Numbered from the stretch's first letter, positions 9,386 to 17,838 are shown. The stretch: 36,860 nt of DNA from Vibrio owensii CAIM 1854 = LMG 25443 (GCF_000817815.1 NZ_JPRD01000021.1:1-36860), one strand, 5' to 3'. Notes: a model not told the origin generated them from the sequence alone. Made by a program: numbers and translations.

Positions 9386-10015
9386 ATGTCTAGCATTAAA
9401 GAACAATTGAAAGCTCTGAAAGTCATCCCTGTTATCGCCATTGATAAAGCAGAAGACATTATCCCATTGGGTAAAGTACTGGCAGAAAACGGACTACCAG
9501 CGGCTGAAATCACCTTCCGTTCAGCAGCGGCTGCAGAAGCGATTCGCCTACTACGTGAAACCCAGCCAGGCATGCTGATTGGCGCCGGTACGGTACTGAA
9601 CCGCGAGCAAGCAATTGCTGCAAAAGAAGCAGGCGCAACCTTCATCGTATCGCCCGGCTTTAACCCAAATACCGTTAAAGCATGCCAAGAAGTCGGGATT
9701 GATATCGTACCGGGTGTGAACAACCCAAGCACAGTTGAAGCCGCTCTAGAAATGGGATTAACCACCTTAAAGTTCTTCCCTGCCGAAGCGTCTGGCGGCA
9801 TCAATATGGTGAAATCACTGCTCGCGCCATACACCGACATCGAACTGATGCCTACTGGTGGCATTAACCCTGCGAACATCAAAGATTACTTAGCTATCCC
9901 ACGCGTATTGGCATGTGGTGGTACGTGGATGGTAGACAAGAAACTGATCGAAGCGGGCAACTGGGAAGAACTTGCTCGCCTAACTCGCGAAGCAGTAGCA
10001 CTTGTGAATGAATAA
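9386..10015 (+). CDS. eda: KDPG aldolase (2-keto-3-deoxy-6-phosphogluconate / 2-keto-4-hydroxyglutarate aldolase)
   Basis: Splits KDPG to pyruvate and glyceraldehyde-3-phosphate, completing the route. The 209-residue TIM barrel shows AAEITFRS with the catalytic glutamate, GAGTVLNREQA, FIVSPGFNP and TLKFFPAEASGG with the Schiff-base lysine, then PTGGINPANI for phosphate binding. TAAGGAACACTC before the ATG is a good ribosome-binding site. It is the last gene of the rightward hexuronate operon; a hairpin follows at 10076-10097. Vibrios may have a second eda elsewhere, so this copy is likely dedicated to uronates (inference). Confidence 0.95.
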   Translation: MSSIKEQLKALKVIPVIAIDKAEDIIPLGKVLAENGLPAAEITFRSAAAAEAIRLLRETQPGMLIGAGTVLNREQAIAAKEAGATFIVSPGFNPNTVKACQEVGIDIVPGVNNPSTVEAALEMGLTTLKFFPAEASGGINMVKSLLAPYTDIELMPTGGINPANIKDYLAIPRVLACGGTWMVDKKLIEAGNWEELARLTREAVALVNE

Positions 10016-10075
10016 TGATTGGTAAGTAATCTCAAGGCTCTTGGGTAACCCCTTAGCGATTTAGATAAAGTGCCC

Positions 10076-10097
10076 AGCCCTCCCTTTGTGGAGGGCT
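10076..10097 (+). terminator. Hairpin after eda, possible weak terminator
   Basis: AGCCCTCC-CTTTGT-GGAGGGCT gives a perfect 8-bp stem 60 bases after eda. The downstream bases GATTCGTTC are only moderately T-rich, so termination may be incomplete or assisted. Confidence 0.55.
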
Positions 10098-10143
10098 GAT
10101 TCGTTCAAAGCATGGCTCAAAGAACAACACTCTAGGGAAACAA

Positions 10144-10653
10144 ATGGAAAACTGGTTAGCACAAGGCATTGGTGGCATCGCGTTTATGGTTGGCGTGATG
10201 GCATTCTGGCAGAAAGACGACATGCGCTTTCGCTATCAGATGATGGCGTTTTGTTTCATCATGGGTATTCACTTTACCCTGATGGGTGCAACCGTCGCCG
10301 CCATTGGCGTGATCATTAATGGCATTCGCAGTTTCGCCTCAATCAAAACCCAATCACGCAAAGTGATGTGGTTCTTCATTGCACTTATGTGGCTGATGAC
10401 CCTTCCAAACATCACTCACTTTTTTGAGTTACTCACTGTAATCGGATCATCCGTCGCCACTTGGGCACTCTTTTCCAAACAAGGTATCACTCTACGCAGC
10501 TTAATTTTGTTTAATTCCTTCTGCTGGGTCAGCCACAATATTTGGCTTGGCTCTATCGGTGGTTCATTGGTCGAGAGTACTTTTATCATCACCAATTTAC
10601 TGACCATATATCGCTTGTATCAAGCTAAGACGAATCAGACTGAAGCTTGCTAA
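10144..10653 (+). CDS. YgjV-like inner membrane protein
   Basis: A 169-residue hydrophobic protein with about five to six membrane-spanning stretches, opening MENWLAQGIGGIAFMVGVMAFWQKDD. It resembles the uncharacterised YgjV family, in which the gene often lies near uronate genes in enterobacteria. No catalytic motif is visible and the function is unknown. The start has TAGGGAAACAA upstream. It lies 128 bases after eda, beyond a hairpin, and could receive read-through from the hexuronate operon. It converges on the TetR gene, with 28 bases between stops and no obvious terminator. Confidence 0.75.
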   Translation: MENWLAQGIGGIAFMVGVMAFWQKDDMRFRYQMMAFCFIMGIHFTLMGATVAAIGVIINGIRSFASIKTQSRKVMWFFIALMWLMTLPNITHFFELLTVIGSSVATWALFSKQGITLRSLILFNSFCWVSHNIWLGSIGGSLVESTFIITNLLTIYRLYQAKTNQTEAC

Positions 10654-10681
10654 ATATGCTAAATCACAAGAGCCAACCAAC

Positions 10682-11299
10682 TTACGCTGAATGAAAATCA
10701 ACTTTCTGACAAATTGGGGGAATGTAGAGCTGAAGATAAGACTCAGACAGGCGAAGGGCTTCTTTTGCCAGTTCTGGGGTGATATAGCCATATTTGCGGT
10801 AAGAGAGAGAGTAGATTTTATCGGCAACTTGCAGAGATATAGCAAAAATATTAATCGGTTGAGGTAGCTGAGGAATGTCGAAGAACTGGCGATAAATCAT
10901 CTCAACTTGATGTCCTAGCTCAAGATCGTGTTCTGTATCTGCATGACCTAACTCAGCAAACGTGTGGCGCCCTAATATCAACTTTTTGGCAATTGGATTA
11001 TTATTGTAGTAATTCACATAAGCGGTTTCTATCATTCGATTAATATCAGTCCAATGTAGAACTTGTTCTTCATCAACACATTGCTTTAATAATAAATCGA
11101 AATCGACAAAAACATTCTCCAATAAACTATGAAATAAGTTTTCTATATTCGGATAATGATGATAAACCGTTGACGTTGCCATTCCGCACTCTTTAGCAAC
11201 GTCGTACATGGAAATATCCGTCGCTTCTCGCCTTTCCATCAAGCGGACAACTGCTTCGTTAATTTTCAACAACTTTGTTTCCGTACTAACTTTTCGCAT
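10682..11299 (-). CDS. TetR-family regulator, probable agmatine-locus regulator
   Basis: A 205-residue DNA-binding protein. Residues about 10-60 are the TetR HTH, including DISMYDVAKECGMATSTVYHHYPNIENLF; the rest is the helical ligand-binding domain. The ATG at 11299 has GGAGGA ten bases upstream and is preferred over a TTG six codons earlier. It lies downstream of carbamate kinase on the same strand, and the agmatine deiminase operon is divergent from that pair. AguR, the regulator of the Pseudomonas agmatine operon, is also TetR-type, so a similar role is plausible but not demonstrated. Candidate operators are the palindromes at 12371-12388 and 11339-11397. Confidence 0.82.
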   Translation of the reverse strand: MRKVSTETKLLKINEAVVRLMERREATDISMYDVAKECGMATSTVYHHYPNIENLFHSLLENVFVDFDLLLKQCVDEEQVLHWTDINRMIETAYVNYYNNNPIAKKLILGRHTFAELGHADTEHDLELGHQVEMIYRQFFDIPQLPQPINIFAISLQVADKIYSLSYRKYGYITPELAKEALRLSESYLQLYIPPICQKVDFHSA

Positions 11300-11338
11300 T
11301 GTGATGTTGTCCTCCAAATTTTAATTAACACCTAATAT

Positions 11339-11397
11339 ATAAGGTCACACTATCAATGTCCGCCAAAAGCGACCGTAACTTTGACATGCGACCTTAT
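11339..11397. repeat. Long-range inverted repeat between carbamate kinase and the TetR gene
   Basis: ATAAGGTC at 11339-11346 pairs exactly with GACCTTAT at 11390-11397. Inside, GTC at 11358-11360 with its flank mirrors the GACAT at 11383-11387, so the arms extend imperfectly. There is no T-run, so it looks more like an operator or processing structure than a terminator. It lies 40 bases before the TetR start codon. Confidence 0.45.
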
Positions 11398-11424
11398 TGA
11401 TTTGTGAATTAACTTATTTGCATA

Positions 11425-12333
11425 TTATGGTTGTATATGTGTACCAGACTTCCCTTCAATGATTTCTAACGCAAAAGATAAATCACCGATATGACCACTT
11501 TGTCCTGTTTTTTCAACAAACTGGCAGCATGCATCAACTTTCGGTCCCATCGATCCTGCAGGGAAAGAATATTGCTTCATTTGCTCAATAGTCACATTCT
11601 CTAGCTTTTGCTCTTGTGGTGTTCCCCAGTTAAGACAAACGTGAGTGCCATCAGTCAGAATCAGTAAATGCTCCGCGCCAATTTGTTCTGCAATTAATGC
11701 CGCTGTCATGTCCTTATCAATAACCGCTTCAAAACCGACATACGCCCCGTCTTTTTCGATCACTGGCGCACCGCCGCCACCGCCACAAATGACTAGGTGT
11801 TCTTTTTCAAGTAAGTCTTTGATTGCTTTGATTTCTAAGATCTCTTGTGGCTTAGGAGAAGGGACGACACGACGCCAATGCGCACCATCAGGTTTCACAA
11901 CCCAATGATTTGCCTCAGCAAGTTGTTTCGCTTGATCCTCGGTATAAACTGGACCGATGAACTTGGAAGGGTCCGCAATGGCAGGGTCGTTTTCATCGAC
12001 GACAATTCGCGTCAGTATCGTCGTGGTATAGCGGTCTTCAATCGCAGCATTAAGTCCTTGCTGAATCAAATACCCAATCATGCCTTGCGTCTCTGCTCCA
12101 AGAACATCGAAAGGATAAGGAGGACAGTCTTTGTAAGCATTATTCTGCAAAGAAAGCAGACCGACTTGAGGACCATTACCATGCACAATGACTAAACGGT
12201 AGTTTTTACTCAATTCAGCCAGTGACCTCGCGGTTTGCGCGATACTTTTCTGTTGGTTTTCACAACTCATCACCTCTCCACGTTGCAATAGAGCGTTACC
12301 CCCAACAGCCACAACAATAATAGGTTTTGACAT
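11425..12333 (-). CDS. arcC: Carbamate kinase
   Basis: Transfers phosphate from carbamoyl phosphate to ADP, giving ATP, CO2 and ammonia; it is the energy-yielding last step of agmatine or arginine deimination. The 302-residue protein has the family motifs VVAVGGNALLQRGE at the N-terminus, VIVHGNGPQVGLL, DKDMTAALIAEQIGAEHLL with LTDG, and GSMGPKVDACCQFVE near the end. GGAGATTTAGAT precedes the ATG. It is divergent from the agmatine genes across a 399-base intergenic region, an arrangement that splits the catabolic set in two. No arginine deiminase is in the window, so its carbamoyl phosphate most likely comes from the carbamoyltransferase at 15319. Confidence 0.95.
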   Translation of the reverse strand: MSKPIIVVAVGGNALLQRGEVMSCENQQKSIAQTARSLAELSKNYRLVIVHGNGPQVGLLSLQNNAYKDCPPYPFDVLGAETQGMIGYLIQQGLNAAIEDRYTTTILTRIVVDENDPAIADPSKFIGPVYTEDQAKQLAEANHWVVKPDGAHWRRVVPSPKPQEILEIKAIKDLLEKEHLVICGGGGGAPVIEKDGAYVGFEAVIDKDMTAALIAEQIGAEHLLILTDGTHVCLNWGTPQEQKLENVTIEQMKQYSFPAGSMGPKVDACCQFVEKTGQSGHIGDLSFALEIIEGKSGTHIQP

Positions 12334-12732
12334 ATCTAAATCTCCAAATAAGTGACGTCAGAATAGACTCAATTCACTGTATTGAATTCACAGCAAAAGA
12401 TTGGAGATAAAAATCACAATTCGATTCCTGTCCATATTTTGGCTTAAAAAACCTTATTGATATCACGAACTCATTATTATTAGTACACTGAAACTCGATA
12501 TGTGATCTCGTATATATTTTTGTGCTTAGCTAAGTAAGAAAAATCTGAATTTCATAAATTGATCAAGAACAAGTATTTCGATAATTACGTTTTTTTCCTC
12601 TAAAAATGCCTAACTTCTTTTAATTTCCAGCGCAATTAACCTCTCCAAAGCCGATATTAAATTCGCATCAAGGTTCGTTACATAAATTTCACTTTTAATA
12701 ATTGCCATATTCGGTAGTTAAGGAGCGAAACA
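12334..12732. promoter_or_regulatory. Divergent regulatory region between arcC and the agmatine operon
   Basis: An AT-rich 399-base gap with no coding potential that I can see. It must hold both promoters. The clearest element is AATTCA-CTGTAT-TGAATT at 12371-12388, an 18-base palindrome 38 bases upstream of arcC. It overlaps a direct repeat, AATTCACTG (12371-12379) and AATTCACAG (12385-12393). This is a good candidate TetR-type operator. I did not find a confident -35/-10 pair for the permease gene. Confidence 0.5.
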
Positions 12733-14136
12733 ATGAGCAACGAAACTCAAGGAAAAATGGGGGTCATGAGTATTGCACTATTTACGTTATGTGCAGTACT
12801 GGTGGTCGACACACTCACGGCATCCGCCAGTATCGGGGTCAGCTCAATCGGGTGGTGGGTCGTAATGCTGATCTTTTTTGTCATTCCCTATGGATTCATC
12901 ACCTCGGAATTAAGCACGACCTACCCTGGTGACGGCGGTATTTATGATTGGGTAAAGGAGGCGTTCAATTTTAAATGGGCAGTTCGTACCACTTGGTTCT
13001 ATTGGATCAACGTCGGTCTCTGGATGCCTGCGGTATACATCATGTTCGCAGGTATGTTCGCCGAGCTGTTTATGCCCGACCTTTCATTGTGGGGACAAAT
13101 TGCGATTTGTATTGCGCTCACATGGCTTACCGTTTGGATCTGTAACGTCTCAGCAGACATTGGGGTTTGGGTCACCAACATCGGTGCAATTCTAAAAATC
13201 TTGGTGATCGGCACATTGGGCGTAGGCGGCTTTATCTATGCGATGAAACACGGCGTGGCGAATGAATTCACGCTTGCAGCAATGGTTCCTACGCTTGATT
13301 CAGCAGTGGCATTTCTTCCTGCCATTGTATTCAACCTAATGGGATTCGAATTGGTTGCAACCATGACCAAAGAGATGAAAGACGTGCGCGATATGCCAAA
13401 AGCCGTATTCCTTTCTATTGGTATCACTGCATTCCTCTACATCTTCGGCACCATTGGCATTCTGATGGCATTACCTGTTGAGAGCATCGGCTTGGTTGCA
13501 GGCTTAATCGATACCTTCAAAACTCTGTTTGGTGATGGTCCGCTTGGCAATGCCATGGTGTATTTCTTTGGTGTCTGCGCTCTATTAACGCTCATCGGCA
13601 ACATGGTGAGTTGGACAATGGGCGCGAGCCGTGCCGCCGCAGAAGCAGCACAAGAGGGCGAACTACCAGCCGCTGTTGCAAAGGTATCGGACAAAGGCTC
13701 TCCAGTAGGTGCAAACAATATCACTGGCACGGTTTCTACCGTGGTGATCTTGTCATACGCCCTATTCGCTCAAGGTAATGACGACTTGTTTTGGTCCATC
13801 TTCGCCTTTTCAAGCTGCATTTTCTTATTGCCTTATCTGTTCATGTTCCCTGCTTATCTCAAGCTGCGCTTAGTAGATGGTGAGCGCGAACGCCCATTTA
13901 AAGTCCCTGGAGGCATGGGGTTGCAGTTTGTGATGTCCATTGTGTGCTTCTTCGTGATTTTACAAGCGGTAGTGCTCTTCATCTTCCCGGAAGCACTTGA
14001 CCTAACCGTCGCCGATTGGAACTACACCGCTCCGGTATTAATCGGCGTCATCACCACGATCTTAATTGGCGAGTGGATCTTACTCGGTGCCTTGAAACGC
14101 AAAAATCAACAAATGGAACAAAAAGCTGAGGCTTAG
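12733..14136 (+). CDS. APC-family amino acid permease, probable agmatine/putrescine antiporter
   Basis: A 467-residue APC-superfamily carrier with about twelve hydrophobic helices in the inner membrane. It opens with a signature region (VVDTLTASASIGVSSIGWW), then TYPGDGGIYDWVKEAF as in amino acid/polyamine antiporters, and FNLMGFELVATMTKEMKD in the middle. TTAAGGAGCGAAACA before the ATG is a strong ribosome-binding site. The gene is directly followed (15 bases) by agmatine deiminase, so exchange of external agmatine for internal putrescine, as done by AguD of lactic bacteria, is the likely role. The substrate is inferred from context only. Confidence 0.88.
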   Translation: MSNETQGKMGVMSIALFTLCAVLVVDTLTASASIGVSSIGWWVVMLIFFVIPYGFITSELSTTYPGDGGIYDWVKEAFNFKWAVRTTWFYWINVGLWMPAVYIMFAGMFAELFMPDLSLWGQIAICIALTWLTVWICNVSADIGVWVTNIGAILKILVIGTLGVGGFIYAMKHGVANEFTLAAMVPTLDSAVAFLPAIVFNLMGFELVATMTKEMKDVRDMPKAVFLSIGITAFLYIFGTIGILMALPVESIGLVAGLIDTFKTLFGDGPLGNAMVYFFGVCALLTLIGNMVSWTMGASRAAAEAAQEGELPAAVAKVSDKGSPVGANNITGTVSTVVILSYALFAQGNDDLFWSIFAFSSCIFLLPYLFMFPAYLKLRLVDGERERPFKVPGGMGLQFVMSIVCFFVILQAVVLFIFPEALDLTVADWNYTAPVLIGVITTILIGEWILLGALKRKNQQMEQKAEA

Positions 14137-14151
14137 TTCAGGAGATAGACA

Positions 14152-15243
14152 ATGAAAAAGCTATTAGAAACCACACCAAAGCAAGACGGGTTCAGAATGC
14201 CTGGTGAGCACGAACCTCAGAGTGAAATTTGGATGGCTTGGCCAGAGCGCACGGATAACTGGCGTAACGGTGCGAAGCCTGCGCAAAAAGTGTTTGCCGA
14301 CGTAGCCAAGCAAATCAACAAAACCACACCTGTCACCATGTTGGTAAGCGCTGAGCAATATGACAATGCGGTATCTCGCTTACCTGATGATATTCGCGTT
14401 TTAGAAGTGTCGACCGATGACTCTTGGATGCGCGATATCGGCGCAAGCTATGTCGTAAATGACAACGGTGAGCGTCGCGGTGTCGACTGGGAGTTTAATG
14501 CTTGGGGTGGGTTTGTGGATGGTCTGTATTGGCCATGGAAACGCGATGATCAAGTGGCTCAAAAAATGTGTGAAATTACCGCTGATGCACGTTACAGAGC
14601 GCCAATAATCCTTGAAGGTGGCTCAATTCACATCGATGGCGAAGGCACCTTGTACACCACAGAAGAATGCTTACTGGATGAGAGCCGTAACCCAGATCTA
14701 AGCAAGGAAGAGCTGAGCAAAATTCTCCGTGAGCACCTTAATGTGGAGAAAATAGTTTGGTTGCCTCGTGGCTTATACAACGACGAAACCAATGGCCACG
14801 TCGATAACATTCTCCACATCGTCAAACCCGGTGAAGTGGTTTTGACTTGGTGTGATGACCCAAATGACCCGCAGTACGAAATCAGTCGCGAAGCCTACGA
14901 CTGCCTCACAAATCAAAGAGACGCGAAAGACCGAAAAATCAAAGTCCATAAGCTGCCAATGCCAGGTCCTTTGTATATGGCAAAAGAGGAAGCGGCAGGG
15001 ATTGATATTGCCGAAGGGATGGAGCGTGAAGCCGGTGAGCGTCTAGCCGCCTCGTACGCAAACTATCTCATCACGAACAACCAGATTGTTCTACCTCTAC
15101 TCGATAAGCGATACGACGCAGAGGTGATTGCGCTCTTAGAGGAGCTCTACCCAGGCTATGAAGTAAACGGTGTTCCTGCTCGTGAGATTTTGCTCGGTGG
15201 CGGCAATATCCACTGTATTACTCAACAAGTACCTCAAGTTTAA
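14152..15243 (+). CDS. aguA: Agmatine deiminase
   Basis: Hydrolyses agmatine to N-carbamoylputrescine and ammonia in the cytoplasm. The 363-residue protein shows the PAD-porph family core: [24 protein letters not shown] with the substrate-binding Asp, [33 protein letters not shown] with the catalytic His, and [13 protein letters not shown] with the nucleophilic Cys at residue 355. All catalytic residues expected for AguA are visible. CAGGAGATAGACA precedes the start. The next gene is a carbamoyltransferase and not N-carbamoylputrescine amidohydrolase (AguB), so this is the phosphorolytic, ATP-yielding version of the pathway. Confidence 0.96.
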   Translation: MKKLLETTPKQDGFRMPGEHEPQSEIWMAWPERTDNWRNGAKPAQKVFADVAKQINKTTPVTMLVSAEQYDNAVSRLPDDIRVLEVSTDDSWMRDIGASYVVNDNGERRGVDWEFNAWGGFVDGLYWPWKRDDQVAQKMCEITADARYRAPIILEGGSIHIDGEGTLYTTEECLLDESRNPDLSKEELSKILREHLNVEKIVWLPRGLYNDETNGHVDNILHIVKPGEVVLTWCDDPNDPQYEISREAYDCLTNQRDAKDRKIKVHKLPMPGPLYMAKEEAAGIDIAEGMEREAGERLAASYANYLITNNQIVLPLLDKRYDAEVIALLEELYPGYEVNGVPAREILLGGGNIHCITQQVPQV

Positions 15244-15318
15244 ATCCATACGAATCCAACGACTCAAAATAAAAGGGGTGAGCTTAGGTAAGCCCCAAAT
15301 GAAAATAGGAATATGATT

Positions 15319-16365
15319 ATGAAATTACCTTCTTCAAGTGCAACTGACCTACACAAAGCCAACATTGAGCATATGGTGTCTATGAAAGATTTCTCAGTCC
15401 GAGAAATGGACAACATGATGGAATTGATGAGCTACCTAAAACAGGCGCGTAAAGACAATGCAGTCCCACAGCTGTTCAAAGGAAAGTCAGTCGGGATGAT
15501 TTTCGAAGCCGGCTCGACTCGCACACGCGTTTCATTTGAAGTTGCCGCAACGCTACTTGGTGGTCACGCTTTGTTCCTATCGCCAAAAGACATCCACCTT
15601 GGCGGCAAAGAATCGATTGATGATACCTCACGTGTTTTGTCACGCATGTGTGATGTGATCATGGCTCGCACTAACAGTCCTGAAACGCTAGATGGTTTGT
15701 TAAACATGTCTACCGTACCGGTCATCAACGGCCTAGATACCCGTTTCCATCCAACACAAATGCTGGCTGACTTATTTACTATTCGTGAGCACATCACTGA
15801 TGGTCGCCAGCTTAATGAACTGACTTTGGCATTCATGGGTGACGCTACCGATGTATGTCGTTCATTGATGCTAACTTGTGCGAAATACGGCATGGGCTTT
15901 AAACAAATTGGGCCGGTTAAATACCACATGGAACCAGAATGGGTTGAGCTTGCCGAATCGTTCTGCAAAGAGTCTGGCGGTCATATTGAGATCACCGATG
16001 ATGTAGAGCGAATCAGCGATTGTGATGTGGTCTACGGCGATAGCTTCTACTGGGTTACTCAAATGGATGAGAAAGAAGAGCGCTTAGCTGCCTTCATGCC
16101 TGATTATGTGATCACGGAAGAGCTAATGGCAAAAGCAAAGCCAGGTGCAATGCTTCTGCACTGCTTACCTGCAAACGACAAAGAGGAAGTCACTCGCGGT
16201 GCGCTAGAAAGTGAATACTCTGTGGCATTCGACGAAGCAGAAAACCGCCTTACGGCGCAAATGGCCATCTTGGTTTACTTCACCCATAAAGATGCCATCA
16301 CGCCAAGCGAAGAAACCATCAAGCGTCACGAAGACAAAATCCTGACCTTCCTCAGCACCCTATAA
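15319..16365 (+). CDS. Putrescine-type carbamoyltransferase (OTC superfamily)
   Basis: Phosphorolysis of N-carbamoylputrescine to putrescine and carbamoyl phosphate is the inferred role. The 348-residue protein carries the carbamoyl-phosphate motif GSTRTRVSFE, FHPTQMLADL and LLHCLPANDKEEV, all diagnostic of the aspartate/ornithine carbamoyltransferase superfamily. The ornithine-binding SMG motif is absent: the corresponding loop reads VVYGDSFYWVTQMDEKEER. Together with its place straight after aguA, that favours putrescine over ornithine as substrate. Two ATGs lie at 15313 and 15319. AGGA at 15307-15310 is too close to the first, so I take the second. Carbamate kinase is divergent upstream. 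Confidence 0.88.
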   Translation: MKLPSSSATDLHKANIEHMVSMKDFSVREMDNMMELMSYLKQARKDNAVPQLFKGKSVGMIFEAGSTRTRVSFEVAATLLGGHALFLSPKDIHLGGKESIDDTSRVLSRMCDVIMARTNSPETLDGLLNMSTVPVINGLDTRFHPTQMLADLFTIREHITDGRQLNELTLAFMGDATDVCRSLMLTCAKYGMGFKQIGPVKYHMEPEWVELAESFCKESGGHIEITDDVERISDCDVVYGDSFYWVTQMDEKEERLAAFMPDYVITEELMAKAKPGAMLLHCLPANDKEEVTRGALESEYSVAFDEAENRLTAQMAILVYFTHKDAITPSEETIKRHEDKILTFLSTL

Positions 16366-16402
16366 CGATCCCATTCACTAACTAACGTTTTATTCGGCAC
16401 AC

Positions 16403-16444
16403 ATAGCCAGACTTGCCTCTGTTTCGCGTGGTTAGTCTGGCTAT
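16403..16444 (+). terminator. Inverted repeat between the carbamoyltransferase and triple-RidA genes; partial terminator or attenuator
   Basis: ATAGCCAGACT (16403-16413) and AGTCTGGCTAT (16434-16444) form a perfect 11-bp stem with a 20-base loop, followed by CTTTTG. The tail is short for a full terminator. It probably lowers expression of the RidA gene relative to the upstream enzymes or stabilises the upstream message. Confidence 0.55.
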
Positions 16445-16507
16445 CTTTTGCCTGGAGGAACACACCCACAGCGTTCCGACAGCAGCCAGAATTGGAGAAC
16501 ATTCGAA

Positions 16508-17782
16508 ATGCACGGCGAAATCATCAAAGTCTCTAGAAATACAGAAAATGCACCAATCAACGACGGCTCAACTCAATCGGTGGCTTTCTCCCATTACAAC
16601 AATATCTCAGCGCAACTGCCGATTGACCCAGAAAGCCAAAAGTTAGTGGAAGGGGGCATCAAAGAGCAAACTAAGCAATGCTTAAGTAATATTAGATCAA
16701 TCGTGGATAGCATCGAGCACAGCTTAAATGACGTCGTTAAAATCACGATTTATCTTAAATCTATGATCGATCTGGATGCTGTCGATGAAGTTTATAAACA
16801 ATACTTCATCAGCCACCTTCCAACTCGAAGTGTAATTGCCGTTGCCGCACTGCCTTTAGAAGGCGCTTTAGTTCAAATCGACGCGCTGATTTCGAACGGC
16901 GAAGGAACACACCCTCAAGAACCTTGCGAGCTGATCAAGCTGGTAAGAAACACAGCAAAAGCCCCAGCCAGTTTGTTGTCGAGCCAAAGTGTTGCGTTCT
17001 CACATTACAACCACATTTCAGCCCAACTGCCGATCGAACCAGAAACAGGCAATATTGCTGAAGGCGGGATCAAAGCGCAAACTCGACAATGTTTGAAAAA
17101 CATCAAGAGCATACTGAATAGTATTGATGTCCCTTTTGATGACATTGTTAAACTCAATATCCATCTGAGAAGTCTCGACGACGCCTTTGCTGTCAATCAA
17201 GTCTACAGCACATTTTTTCCAGACTCAGCGATAGCAAGAAGCGTTGCCTACGTGCCCGCTCGTACTGTCATCAAAGCTGAGGGGTTACCAATGGACGCCT
17301 TAGTGCAAATAGACGCGACGGTTTCTCATGGGGACGGAACGCCACCACAAGCCGTTGAAGATCGACATGGGATTGTGATTCGCGCCCACAACACAGAGGC
17401 GGCACCAATCAGCAAGTTCTCAACTCAAACTGTCGCTTTCTCGCATTACAATAACGTTTCTGCACAACTGCCAATCCATCCGTCAAGTGGCGAAGTTATT
17501 ACCAACGACATAGGCGAGCAAACCATGCAATGCCTCGACAACATCAAAGCCATCATCAAAAGCGTGCACCATGTAATGGACGACATCGTGAAGCTGAATA
17601 TTCAGCTCAAAGATATCAGTGACTTGCAAGTTGTCGAGGATATTTTAGCAAGCTACTTTGATAAAGAACTTCCATCGCGCACGATCATCGGTGTATCAGA
17701 AATCTTTATGGACGCTTCTATCCAAATAGACGCTATCGTTTCTAATGGTGAAGGCTCATTTCCAAAAGAAGAGCTTAGCTAC
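16508..17782 (+). CDS. Triple-domain RidA (YjgF/YER057c/UK114) protein
   Basis: The 425-residue product consists of three tandem RidA domains at about 1-137, 143-280 and 288-425. Each has SHYN-x(3)-SAQLPI near its start, an EQT/AQT-x-QCL helix, and the sequence around the RidA active-site arginine: R107 (LPTRSVI), R252 (VPARTVI) and R391 (LPSRTII). Single RidA proteins are about 130 residues, trimeric, and hydrolyse reactive enamine/imine intermediates. This could be a covalently linked trimer. The residue that is often Glu in RidA (IEIEA) is Gln here (VQIDA, IQIDA). The ATG at 16508 follows TTGGAGAACATTCGAA; a TTG start at 16448 is possible but less likely. The gene closes the agmatine operon, and its role there is unknown. 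Confidence 0.9.
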
Positions 17783-17807
17783 TGAGCCCATAAAATTATC
17801 GAGAAAA

Positions 17808-17838
17808 AAGGTCAGCTCTACAGCTGACCTTGTTTTTA
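17808..17838 (+). terminator. Intrinsic terminator of the agmatine operon
   Basis: AAGGTCAGCT-CTAC-AGCTGACCTT is a perfect 10-bp stem with a 4-base loop followed by GTTTTTAT. It lies 23 bases after the RidA-gene stop and ends the operon cleanly. Confidence 0.9.

Noticed and set aside
11645..12195. Plus-strand ORFs within carbamate kinase
   Set aside because: Shadows of the well-supported arcC gene.
12500..12516. TGTGATCTCGTATATA as a CRP site upstream of the permease gene
   Set aside because: Only the left half matches; the right half has no TCACA similarity.
16448..16507. TTG-initiated N-terminal extension of the triple RidA protein
   Set aside because: The added 20 residues (starting PGGTHPQRSD) have no RidA similarity, and the ATG at 16508 has TTGGAGAAC upstream.
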